A program made the translations under genes and the position numbers. Under the pieces are notes generated by a model. The model worked only from the letters and a program-made list of their open reading frames with translations, did no database searches and was not told the origin of the DNA. Source: Alisma plantago-aquatica (taxonomy: Eukaryota > Streptophyta > Magnoliopsida > Alismatales > Alismataceae). From it: DNA of 64,000 nucleotides. Positions 50,371-61,752 of the stretch are shown piece after piece; within the stretch, counting starts at the first letter, position 1; each line of letters begins with the position of its first letter. The stretch covers positions 1,064,537,744 to 1,064,601,743 of the forward strand of contig OY856412.1 in NCBI GenBank assembly GCA_963693085.1, given 5' to 3'.

Positions 50371-50749
50371 TTTCTGTAGTAGTGTACTCCTTGTTAATTG
50401 AATGAGAAACATTACAATACAAACAGATACACACACAAGATTGATAAATAGTTAATGCAAAAATAGAAATGAAGTACGCTAATCATGTTAATTCCTATGC
50501 AGATGGAAAGGAACCCAAATGAAAAAATAAATAATACATAAAAACTTGTAACTTACATGATAATGATAGGACTGATAACTGCTTTCTAGAAACCCTCTTT
50601 CGATAATGTTGTTATGTTGTAGAAGGTGTGTTATCTTTGCGTTCTTTCTTTCTTTTTGAGATGCAACTTTCTCGTGGATCTTATGCCACTTGATATGTAT
50701 TCGATGTAATCCTAGGGGCAGATACCTTGGTGTAACATGTGGATGTTTT

Positions 50750-52006
50750 GTATTATAGTTCCAAGATCGTGACATTTTGTGTTGGGAAGGCCTTTTGAGC
50801 CTTACAATGAGTTGGGAGGATTCGTCCTACATGTTGGGTGATTGTTGTAATGGAAGAGAAGCTAATAAGACAAGGGTGTGAGGTCTTCCTAACACATGCA
50901 ATGGATACCAAGGTCATGAGTCCTAGTACCCATGGTGTACCAGTGATGCGAGAGTTTGGAGATGTTTTTTAGATGAGTTATTGGTGTTCCTTCTCCCTAG
51001 AGAGATTTTGGTTTTGAGATCCTCTAGTGATTTTTAGATAAGAAGAAGGATGATTTATGATGCTATGAATTACAACAATTAAATAAGGTCACATTGAAGA
51101 ATGAGTATCCACTACTGAGGATAGAATATTTGTTTGTCAGTTGAGAGATTCTATAGTGTTTCTTCATATAGACTATAGGTTGGTGTATCATCAATTAAGG
51201 ATCAAGGTGGCTGACATACCTAAGAAAACGTTTAGCACAAGTTATGATTACTATGAGTTCGTAGATGTGTTGTTTAGACTAACCAATGCATCAACAACAT
51301 TGATGGACTTGATGAACATGGTGTTCAGATTGTATCCTTTCTAGTCAGGGCAAATTTTTGTTGATGATGCCTTGATGTAACTCCATAGAAAAATGACACC
51401 ATGAATAGCATCTTCGTCAAGTGCTAGAGTTGCTGAAGTAGCATTGAATGTATGTCAAGTTCAGCAAGAGTGAGTTTTGGTTGACCAAAGTGTCTTTTCT
51501 AATTCATATCACATATGTGTTTGTGTATATCCAAATAAGGTGAAGGCAATACTATAGCGGGAGAAGCTAAGACACTGGTTAGGATCCAAATCTTCCTAGG
51601 TCTAGATGATTAGGAGGGGTGTTCCTTTGTATAGGATAACAAGTGCCAGTGTGCTTTCCAATTGCTGAAAGAGAAGTCGATGAATGCTTCAGTGTTAGTG
51701 TCATTAAGGAAAGGAAAGGTTATGACATCTTCTAAAATTCTTTAAAGAATGACTTGTGATGCATGCTAATGTAAGACAAGAACATGGTTCCTTTTGCTTC
51801 ACGATAACTTAAGAGAAACTAGGAGAATTATCCAACCCATGACCTGGAGTATCTACTGTCATTTTAGACTTGAAGGCCTGGAGACAACTTTTAAAGCAAG
51901 AGATAAACATGAGATAAAGATAGTGGGTGGATCTAATCAAGGACTATAACCATATGATAAATAATCATATAGGAAAGAAGGATGTGCAAGCAAAATCACT
52001 AAAAAA
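50750..52006 (+). pseudogene. Ty3/gypsy pol fragment (protease linker, RT, RNase H), decayed
   Basis: The plus strand reads, across frames, the usual gypsy order. The protease-RT linker shows 'DTKVMSPSTHGVPVMREFGDVF' type sequence (about 50900-50970). RT motifs 'DYRLVYHQLRIKVADIPKKTF' and 'YYEFVDVLFRLTNAS' (about 51171-51300) follow, then the catalytic 'QIFVDDA' (51351-51371). Later come 'CQCAFQLLKEKSMNASVLV' (about 51650-51705), 'THDLE' and, near the end, 'WVDLIKDYNHMINNH' from the RNase H/connection region. Numerous stops and frameshifts make it non-functional. CACTA-3 interrupts it at 52007, and CACTA-2 lies immediately upstream. No integrase is visible because the continuation lies outside the window. 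Confidence 0.8.
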
Positions 52007-54746
52007 CACTACTACAGATCTAGCCTTTGGCGTCGATTATTTAAGCCCTTTTCACGACGGTTTACAAGCGAAGCCTATGTGGGCGATGCTAAAAGTCAAA
52101 CCCTTTCAGCGTCGGTTTTTCAACTGACACCAAAATGCCTTGCACCACCAAAAACGCGCCAGCAGGGCCCCCTCAGCGTCGTTTACAAGTAACAAAACCG
52201 AAGCTATAATCATATGTGCCAAAAAAAGGGCGCCATCGAGGACTCTATCGGCGTTAGTTTTCTACTACTAACTTATGCCATATCATCTGTCGCCACAGCC
52301 GTGTTGTCCAACACGGTCGTGCTGTCCAACACAGCTATGTTGTCCAGCACTGCTGTGCTGGCCAGAAGGTTGTGCTATCCAGCATGGCCGTACTGCCTAG
52401 AATGGTGTCGGTTGTCTACTAATCACTAACGCCATATCACCTACCACCACGGCCGTGCTGGCCAGGCTGTATGGCAACATTAGGCGGCAGTTTTATACTA
52501 TTAATCGACGTTGTAAACCTTTGTTGTTGGTTTTAGAAAAATAACCGACGCCTATGGTTTGATTTTTTATTTCTTATCAGTTTGCAGGTCTTTTGTGGCT
52601 GGTCGCAGGATGAGAACCTACAGTTCAGTGGAACTGAACTACAGGTTTACGACATCCATTGATATCAGCTAACAAACATGCCACAAACCTACAAAATCAA
52701 CAAATATTCTTTTCACACATTCACACATAGGTAGATACATTCAGACATCAATTCAATTTTCACATTCATACATGTAGAAATATTCAAATACATGTAGAAA
52801 TATTCAGACATGTAGAAACACATGTATAAACATTCATTTACAAAATATCATATATGTATAAACTTTCATTTACAAAATATCATTCATCATCGCTATCAGC
52901 ATCCCAATTATATCTTATAGTCCCCACTGCTTGTATGGCTCTTGCCTGCTCTTCTCTTACGTCATTTAATACTTCCATCATATATGGAGCATGTACATCT
53001 TTTAAGGCTTTACCGGTAGTGGGGTCAGTTTTAAACACCTGCAACGAGAATGATGTATATATAAGTAATAATATATAAATAAGATTGATATATTTCATAC
53101 TATCTAATGAGACTATATATAAACCTTACGTATGGCATTGATTTCACCTGCATGTTTGATAATCATGTCCATAAACCGCATCACATAGTATGCACATGCC
53201 CATCCATTGTCTTGTGTATCACACTATAAAATGGATACAAAATATTAAAAAATACAAATAAACACAGTTCACATAAATAACATATACATTGGAGTCAGGA
53301 ACTTACTTTCACGTTCTCCCAAATTATTGGCAGGTTCTTTTTACTGGGGACCTTTTCTCCAGCCTTTTTGAACGCATCTAAACCCCTACATGTTAATGTA
53401 ACATAGTAAATTGCATAATTAAATAGTAATGTAACAATAGATGTTAACATATATAAAAATGAAATATTTCTCACAGAATAATGCCATTCTCATTACATGT
53501 CCAATTTTTGGATTCAATATACTTCCCGCATGATCTAGATAATAGATAGTGAATGTCCTGGGGAGAATAACTAGTAACTCCCAATGCTTCACGCTAGAGG
53601 TAAAAAAGTTAAAAATTCATAACTCAAAATCCACAATAAAAATGTAATTTTCTTAAGTCCAAATTATGAGCAAAGTAAACTTACTTCACATTGAATGGAG
53701 CTATTATTATGGTCTTTTTTTGACCAAAAATTGTGAAAGCATCACAAAAGTATTATTGAATACTATCAGGGTCTTTAGCTACCAGACTAATCAATGATGG
53801 AATAAAAAATCCCACATGTTCAAATGTAAATTGTTTACATTGAATTTTGACTAAGTAGCTACAAAACATGTATTATGTATGCATTAATATATGAGAAACC
53901 AGATCACCAGATCCTACACAAGGTATATGGATGTATAAACAAGATCTCACCTTATCCATGCCTCAATCATTGATGTATTCAGCCAATCATAGATAAACAA
54001 CTCAATAATATCTTGTATAAATAGAGAGCTTTTGTATGATTGACCTGCATAATCCGCTTCTAAAGAAACAACTATAGGGCAATGTATATTATGTGTGCAT
54101 AACCATACTGCCATTCCCTTACAAGCAGGACCTAACAGGAATTTTAGGTCAGTTGGAACCCAACTTTGTAATGCAGGAAGTGGAGGTGGTGGCCTAGATG
54201 CTCCGGGTGTCTTCATTTTAACTTGGATATATAATTTCAGATCAATTGACCTCATATATAAACATTAACAATTTAACGTAATGTAAATTTATCTTACAAT
54301 TTCAGTAGTGTAGACGACATCTGCTTTGGGCCACAATATCACCCTGCCTTCTACCCACCAAGTGTATCAATATCCGAGTGGGCATATGGCAATGCAGCTT
54401 CCCTCCAATCGGGGATTACACGTATCAGGCTCACACGAATGTAACCCTGTGGCATTGGAGCCCCGTGAATCATTGCTCTAGGAAGGGACGGGTAAGCTTG
54501 TGCCTCTACAACAATATAATCTTCAATTTTTAAGCGACATGGCTTCAACACCTACAAATTTACGTAAAGGATGTTATACATATATACATATCATCTTAAA
54601 AACATATCATCTTGAAAAGACTAGGTACTATGTCATAAACAATACTTACAACAGACGTGCTAGGTGGTGGGTCTATAGGATTACACTCAGCATGTGCATC
54701 AGGAGAAGAGCGGGTCACCATAGGCTGATTGGAAGCCTAAGATGCA

Positions 54747-57700
54747 TGTGACAGAGTGAGTTTTTCTATATATTATTTATTTATTTTTCTCTCTCCTACA
54801 ATTTTAATTATTCCAAATATTCCCTCAAACTTTTCCCTCACTATATTGATGATCAATCTGATTTAAGACCAATCATAATATCACATAAAGTCAATAATAC
54901 AAGCTTTATGACTTTAATCAATTGACATAATCTAAAATCGCATTTTGACTCTAAATTTGTAGCTTAGCTACTTAATGACATCATTAAGCTACCCCTAGAT
55001 TTTTATTGCAATTGGGTCAACCAATTGGGAGATATGACCAATTTAATTTGGTGCATATTCCACTTATTTTGGACCATATGACCTAAGTCTTGAATTTCCT
55101 TTTTATTTAAATGTGTCACACAGCCCTTTCTATTGGTCTTGGGTGCGGTTCAATTAAAGGGGGGGGAATCCCCACCATCCGATCGGTCGATCACGAAACA
55201 CGCAAGATCTGACGACTGTTAAGTCGTCTCTAACCTCCGAAAGACACGGTCCCCGCCTGTAGCTAAACAACGATTCCTCCAACGGCCCTTGTGCCTGAAC
55301 CTCACCTTCTCTTTGTGAGATATTTGGAGGACGACTTCCTCTCACCCGAGCGAGCCCAATGGTGGTGACCACATCACCTAACTCCCTCAGATCAGGGAGA
55401 ATGATCCCCCGCTTTTCTGCCCTTCTCACTGGTGGCAGCGCACAAATTAGGGCTTAGCTCTCTTCTTCACCTCGTGCCTATATAAAGCTCCTACAAGCTT
55501 CGTCGACCTCCCTTTTATCGTTCTTGGCTCTCAATTCGGACGAAGCACGCTCCCACCTCCATGACCTCAAGCACCTCCAGCTCACCTGACCTTTACTTTC
55601 CCCTCACTCCATTGGCACCCTCCATCCAATTGAGCACCGCTACACCATCAGGGGACCTCGGCGAGACGATCACTGCCCTCAGTTGGAACCGCGGAGGCCC
55701 TGATCATTGGGTCGACGAGCCGCCACAATCGAGCTCAAAAGCTCCATCTCCAGCTAGCCCAGGGACATGTCGAGCCACATGGAGTATCCACGGAGCATCA
55801 CGAACACCGCACTGAGCTTCTTAACCCCTCAATCCAGCCTGAGGGAAGGTAAGGCTCCAAATTCACTGTTCTATTCTTTGCACCTGCGAGATACTATACT
55901 CGACCTCTACACCACCTCCGATTGAGTTGTTGAGCTCATCGAACTCGGGGGAACCTTACGAAGAGGATTTGCCCATCCTCACACTCCCAAACACCCCCTA
56001 GCCAGCCAGAGCTACCTTCACTTCCCTTCTTTTCTGTTGCCCGACCATCGTTGCTGCCATAGCGTGTGAGGAAAACAATCGAAGAGGCGGGGTTACTAAT
56101 CTGCCCATGACCCGTCACGATGTTATGCAACCCCCCCAAAGGGCATTTACGTCATTTATCCCAGCCTTGACCCAGTTGACCGAGGTTGGCTCGCGGGTTA
56201 AGGAGAGGATCCGTGTAGCCGGATCCCTCTTCTTATCTGCGAGACCAGCCACCTCTTTCCTTTTTATTTTGTTCATTTATTTCCTTAGAAAATTTCTGAT
56301 TGGTCAGATCTTAGAAAAACCGTAGAAAATGATAGGAATATCAAAATATGTCAAACATATACATATTTTTCATCAGAAAAATGCAATCCATTTAAATAAA
56401 ATGATTCCAGGACCTAGATCCGACCCGTTTTCAGAAAATATGGTCTACAAGTACTAATGACCCCTTAATATTTATATATTGTGTAAAAATGGTCATGATT
56501 GATTTTAAATGTGCCTTGGGAACAGATTAAACCGTAACTAGGGTCCTAATCATCATGTTACTCAAAATCCTATCTAAGAAGGATAGATGATTCAATAGTT
56601 AAGAAAAACCCTAATTTCTAGTTTTTCTCACCTTATTATGAATACTATATACAATTTATGTAAAACCCTAATAACTTAAATGTTCTTGAATAACATTGAC
56701 GACTTTAACCTCAGAACCCAACTCTGAATCATATGTATCCTAAAGTGATATCCCAAATAACCTAAACCCTAATAATAATAGTCCTTAATGTTGATTGATG
56801 AGAACCCATGGTGACTTTAGGGTTTTGTTATATTTCAGGGTGATCTACTATCTTTCTCATAATCTAGGACTTATGGAATCCTGATCTGAGAATTAAAGGT
56901 ACATGGATATAATTATATGACTAGATCTTGCTGGATGCTAAATATATGTACTTGCTTGCATGTAATTGAGATACATTGATGGATGTGGATATATGAACGA
57001 TTGATAATTTACCGCCTTGAATATAAAAGAACATAATTGAAGATAAGTGAAATGTAGTTACTAGTGGTGCTCATTAAACTCCCTATTACAGAGGGAAAGC
57101 TTTAATGTAGACTAGCACCTCCCTAGAGTACAGGGTATATGGGGAGATCCCTAGAGTAAAAGGTACACGGGGAAGGGCCCACCATTTATGTTTGTGCTAA
57201 GTCCACCATAGTAATGCATATTCATTCTAAATGAGGCTAATAACTTGGGATTACCTGATTTTCTGCCTTTAAATAACGTTTTCTTCTGATTTCTCCAATT
57301 TCGAATATTTTATATACCAACATAATATAGCTTTTAAATTCCACGTACCAACTTTGTTGATGTTTTTGTTTCACGTATTTTCTAGGTACAAGGAAAAATT
57401 GACAATATATGAAGCACTTGAAAGTACCTGAAGCCACTAAATAATGATCATGGAGGATATGAGATAGATTTCCACATCTCACCTTATTCATTTCAATTAG
57501 ATAGTTTTTAGTCTTCTAGATGATGTAATAGGATACTATAGATCCTATGTAATAATCGTATTTTCTTTTTCATAGACTTATTCTTCTCCCTTCTCAAGTA
57601 TTAATATGTATGACTTTATCTTTTATCACTAAATGAAGTGTTGTGTGGCTATCTACTGATGATGTGGACATGATATTGGCTTATCTCTATTTTTTAGTTG

Positions 57701-57804
57701 ACTATCTTGATTTCTAATATTTTCCCTTTGACATTTATAGATATGAGTGAACGCATATCTGTGTATGTCACTAAGGAAAGTATATATAAATTGGTGTCGT
57801 CACA
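54747..57804 (+). mobile_element. Probable solo LTR, about 3.06 kb, inserted in CACTA-3
   Basis: The CACTA-3 gene sequence is colinear with CACTA-2 up to about 54746 and resumes at about 57805. The intervening DNA begins TGTGAC and ends GTCACA, inverted termini of LTR type. It has no pol or gag. Inside are a GC-richer part with a TATA box and an AT-rich remainder like other long gypsy LTRs. A clear 5-bp target duplication is not seen (ATGCA versus CCTGC). The solo nature is inferred from the lack of any internal region. Confidence 0.6.
55479..55487 (+). promoter_or_regulatory. TATA box of the solo LTR
   Basis: TATATAAAG lies at the entrance of a CT-rich stretch (55490-55560). This is the usual place of the U3/R border in long plant LTRs. 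Transcription would run on the plus strand. Confidence 0.5.
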
Positions 57805-59716
57805 CCTGCCACTACAACATTTCTTCCTTGACCTTCTTAGCAACTATATCCTGGACTCTCTTATTCTCCTATACATGGATAAAAGAAACATTGACTTCTT
57901 ATTATTGAATTCCCTTTTGCAGTAACATTCTAAAAAAAGAATAGGTTACCTCTTCTTGTGAAAGTCCCTCTCTTGCGACATATTTGCACTGGGTTGGCCC
58001 AAAGAATGCTTTGATGCCCACACCAGCGCCTGCACCCCTAACACGTCCAGGATGCTCTAGGTTACCTAGAGCAACTGTCAATTCATCTCTTGTGCCCCGA
58101 GGGATGAACGTTCCCTATTTCCTCTACTCGTGAAACTCCTGCTAATAACCATCAATAGAAATTGGTAAGTAAACACCACAATCAATAATCGAACGACATG
58201 CATTGTTGAGTTGTATTTTACCATTTTTGCAGCCGCCTCAGCAGTTACGGGCTTCTTTATTTCACCATTCTTGTTTTGCCTCCCAGCTATCCAGACATCA
58301 TGGCGAGGCATGGGTGTGGTACATGTAGTAGAGGACTCCTGAGTAGGAGAATCCTCTGCCTGTAGTCTTTGGTGAATGCCTACATAGCCCTTTGGACCCA
58401 TTGTGTGGTCATGCACATTCAGTGCACGTCTTTCTCTTTGTGACTCACTGAACGCCTAGTTAGTATGCACATTGATTTGGTTAGTAACACTAAAGGTTAA
58501 TCTTGAATAGGTGAATACAATGTATATTAATTAAATTGGGAGTCACGCTTAATACCTTGAATTCTTCAATTTGTCTTGAGGCAACAAATGTGTCCTAATC
58601 TTCTTTGTCCAGGAAGTTCCACTTTTCAAGGGCTGACTTCTTCTTCTTATCACCATCTTTTATGTATTCTCTATTGAGATTTTTCCTATAGTTCCTTAGC
58701 ATCTTTCCAACGCGTTGCATCACACTTTTACGATGCAGCTTCTCATCCAATGCAAACAGATTCTGTAAAATAGAATTGCTATTAACTAGTATCCAAAAAT
58801 AGAATTGCAAATAATAGAATTTGTAATCTACAAAATATACTTGCAAATAATAATAACTCACACATAAATTCTTCCATATCAAGTCTTTCTTCTCCTGAGG
58901 AGATTTATGCCAATTATCAAACTTAACACCACAATGGATTCGAGTGACACACCCAAGATAGTTTACAAAATTATTGTGGTTCACTCCAATTGCATTTCTT
59001 GCATTATCAAACTCCACAACCAATCTGGATCCATTTCCCCATAGCGTTGTTAACTTCTTTAGCATAGTGATGCCCCTTTTCTTGTTAACTTTTTGCTGGT
59101 GTGCATCAAGTGCCTCCAGTTCTTCAAAGGGTACATGTGCATCATCAACCTAAAATTTGACAAAATAAACACACTGAATTAGCCCAATATAGAAATATAG
59201 GATATATGACATAACTAGAAGATAATGAATTTCTATAGAAATATAAGATATGTTTTCAAAACTTACATTGGTATCCTCGCCATGCTCATCATGGACATCA
59301 TGGTCAACCATCTGAAAATTTCATTAAAAAGGAAAACATTTAGCATTTGTATTAACTAGAAGATAATGAAACATTATATCTGAAAATCATATTGATATCA
59401 AAAAAGCAAACATTTAGCATTTTATATAGTTCACATATAAAAATGAAATATATAAAAAATATAAACATCCATGCCTCTAAAATTGCGATCTTCTATCAAT
59501 TAACAATCCTTCATTGTGATCTCTGCGTACATATACGTCATCATTAGATTCAATATTTTATGGAGTTGGCAACCCAACTGAGAATGGACTGGAGTCATAA
59601 TACTTATCATAGTACTATTCTTCATCTATAGGATCTTCAATGAAATGTATTTTACCATGAAGAACAATCAACCATTTATCATTTGCAGGATCATTGATAT
59701 AAAATACTTGTTTTGC

Positions 59717-61752
59717 CTATGATGCCAATATGAATGGTTCACCCTTCTCGCCAATCTTTTCAAAGTTTACTAAAGTGAAACCCAATTCATCCACTATAAC
59801 TCCTTTGGTGTTATCAACCCAATTACATTTGAAGAGCGGAATTCTGAAATCTATGTAGTCAAACTCCCATATGTCTTCAATGACATCGTAATATGACATT
59901 TTTGCTTCATGTGGACTTTTATCCTTTGCACTTGCAAAATACATACTCAACGCTTGAAGGGTGACCCCACTGTTTTGGACGACACTCTTATCATCTTGGC
60001 ACTTTGTGTAATATGTGAACCCATTAATGTCAAACCCTTCATAAGACATAACATTCAATTTTGGTTTAAAGGTGAGGCATTTGATAGTTTTCATAATATC
60101 ATCTGTGTTTGAGATAGTTGATGTAAGACTTTATCTTCAAACCACTTAGTAAAACTCTTGTTATGCTCTTTAGCAAGCCACATTGAACTAGCTCGAGGAT
60201 GTTGTCTCTTGATGAAATTGGTATGTTCCTCGATATAAACACTCACTTCATCCATGTTGTGTAAAATATACAAGTGACCTTGTTCCAACTGTTCGCGGCT
60301 GATTACTTTCACCCCTAATCCCAAAATTCCTTTTCCCTCCTCAATATTCTTATCATTAACGGGAGTGTCATTACCACTCAGAAAGTCATTACAAAAATCC
60401 ATAACCTCTCACACCACATAACCCTCAATAATACTCCCTTCAGTCCGATAACGGTTTCGAACATCACCTTTAAAAATGCTCATGTATCGTTCAAAGGGAT
60501 ACATCCAATGCAAGAAAACTGGTCCCAACATTTTCACTTCCCTAGTCAAGTGGACAACAAGATGTACCATGATATCAAAGAACGAAGTAGGGAAATACAT
60601 CTCAAGCCGACATAGGGTAACAACCATTTCTCTTTGCAAATTATCGAGAGTATCAGGGTCAATAACTTAGCTGCAGAGACTGTTGAAAAAGAAACAAAGT
60701 CTGGTGATTGCAAACCTTACATGCTTCGACAATATAGAAAGACTTGCCACGAGCAATATTTGTTGCATTAGAGTGTGACAATCATGAGATTTAAGACCTA
60801 TCAACTTTATATCTTCCATTGATACCAATCTACAAATATTGGATGAGTAACCCTGTAGCACCTTAACATTTTCCAAGCATTCACAAAAAGCTTTCTTCTC
60901 CTTTCTGGACAACGTGTAACAAGCGGGAGGTAAGTATGTTCTTTTATTACCCTTTTCATGTAATTCTTTTAATTTGGACCTTACTCCCATTTCACGTAGG
61001 TCCAATCTGGATTTTATCCCATCTTTAGTCTTACCTGGTATATTCAACAGAGTACCAATGACACTATCACAAACATTTTTCTCAACGTGCATGACATCGA
61101 TACAATGCTTGACTGTCAAAGAACTCCAATAAGGAAGATCCCAAAATATTGACTTCTTCTTGAATGAAGAATTGTCACTCTGTGTGGCCATAGTACATTG
61201 TGATCTCTTACCAAATTCATTGACAATGTCTTTTACTCTTTCATAAACAACATCCCCTGGTATAGGTTTAGGTGCACTCGGTTCCACATTCCATCCATTG
61301 AATGTTTTGCGCTTCCTACGATACAGATGGAATTTTGAAAGAAACCTTCGATGACCAAGATATAAAGTCTTGCCGCCATGTTTTAGTCTGATTGAATCAG
61401 TGTTCTCTTCACATATAGGACACACTTTAGCTCCTTTGACACTATATCCAGACAAATTCCCGTATGCTGGAAAGTCATTAATAGTGCAAAACAACATAGT
61501 GTGCAAACGAAATGTCTCTCTTTGTGAAGCATCATAGGTCATCACACCTTCACCCCCAAAGTTTCTTTAAGTCATCAATCAGAGGTTCAAGATAAACATC
61601 GATATCATTTCCAGGTAGTTTAGGGCCCGATATCAACAATGAAAATATAACATACTTATTTTTCATACACAACCAGGGAGGAAGATTGTATATAACAAGC
61701 ATGACTGGTCAAGTGCTATGTTGGCTGCTCAATGTCCTGTATGGATTCATCA
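59717..61752 (-). pseudogene. Tnp2 (TNPD-type) CACTA transposase with DUF4218 and DUF4216 regions, inactivated
   Basis: Read from 61752 down. It starts inside the Tnp2 domain ('MNPYRTLSSQHST', 'YNLPPWLCMKNKYVIFSLLI', 'GPKLPGNDIDVYLEPLIDD'). It continues with 'MTYDASQRETFRL', 'AYGNLSGYSVKGAKVCPIC', 'LGHRRFL' and 'HCIDVMHVEKNVCDSVIGTL', then the DUF4218 part ('GLKSHDCHTLMQQ', 'EMYFPTSFFDIMVHLVVHL', 'WMYPFERYM') and the DUF4216 part ('YYDVIEDIWEFDYIDFRIPLFKCNW'). Tnp2 performs cut-and-paste excision at CACTA ends. Defects seen: a stop in 'AQHST*P', a frameshift near 61560, TAA at 60667-60669, a stop at 60409-60411 and a frameshift near 60094. The N-terminus is cut off by an LTR element at 61753. 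Confidence 0.9.

Larger units (their letters stand above)
44694..50384 (-). mobile_element. CACTA-2: structurally complete En/Spm-type transposon, 5691 bp
   Basis: Perfect 13-bp terminal inverted repeats (CACTACTACAGAA at 44694; TTCTGTAGTAGTG at 50372-50384) are flanked by a perfect 3-bp target duplication, TAC (44691-44693 and 50385-50387). Subterminal arrays of 'gtcggttattt' and 'aaataaccgac' fill both ends (44715-45060 and 49970-50370). It carries one minus-strand gene that appears intact, but no Tnp2. It is the youngest-looking of the three copies. It sits inside a decayed gypsy element. Confidence 0.97.
52880..59311 (-). pseudogene. CACTA-3 copy of the En/Spm/Ulp1-like gene, broken
   Basis: Start ATG at 59311-59309 and stop at 52880-52882. 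Exons correspond to those of CACTA-2. Exon 1 runs to about 59267. Exon 2 is at about 59150-58862 ('GSRLVVEFDNARNAIGVN'), exon 3 at about 58763-58555, and 'GRQNKNGEI' lies near 58280. The DUF8039-like exon is at about 54551-54310, and the protease exons at about 53860-52880 ('TQDNGWACAYYVMRFM'). The exon equivalent to CACTA-2 exon 6 is split by the inserted LTR. Stops include TAG at 58595-58597 (a Trp in CACTA-2) and a TAA in the exon before the catalytic His. Not functional. Confidence 0.8.
52007..61752 (-). mobile_element. CACTA-3: En/Spm-type transposon with tnp2, interrupted twice; right end not in view
   Basis: The left terminus CACTACTACAGAT (12 of 13 bases as in CACTA-2) follows AAAAAA, so a target duplication could be AAA. 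Left subterminal 'gtcggtt'-type repeats and the conserved 3' segment (52565-52690) follow. On the minus strand it carries first a Tnp2 transposase and then the protease-type gene. That is the fuller gene content from which CACTA-1 and CACTA-2 probably derive. A roughly 3.06-kb LTR interrupts it at 54747-57804, and another LTR element splits tnp2 at 61753. Confidence 0.88.

Noticed and set aside
55561..55815. 84-codon Ser/Pro/Thr-rich frame after a TATA box
   Set aside because: It falls in the R/U5 part of a probable LTR, where short open stretches are expected. No family match.
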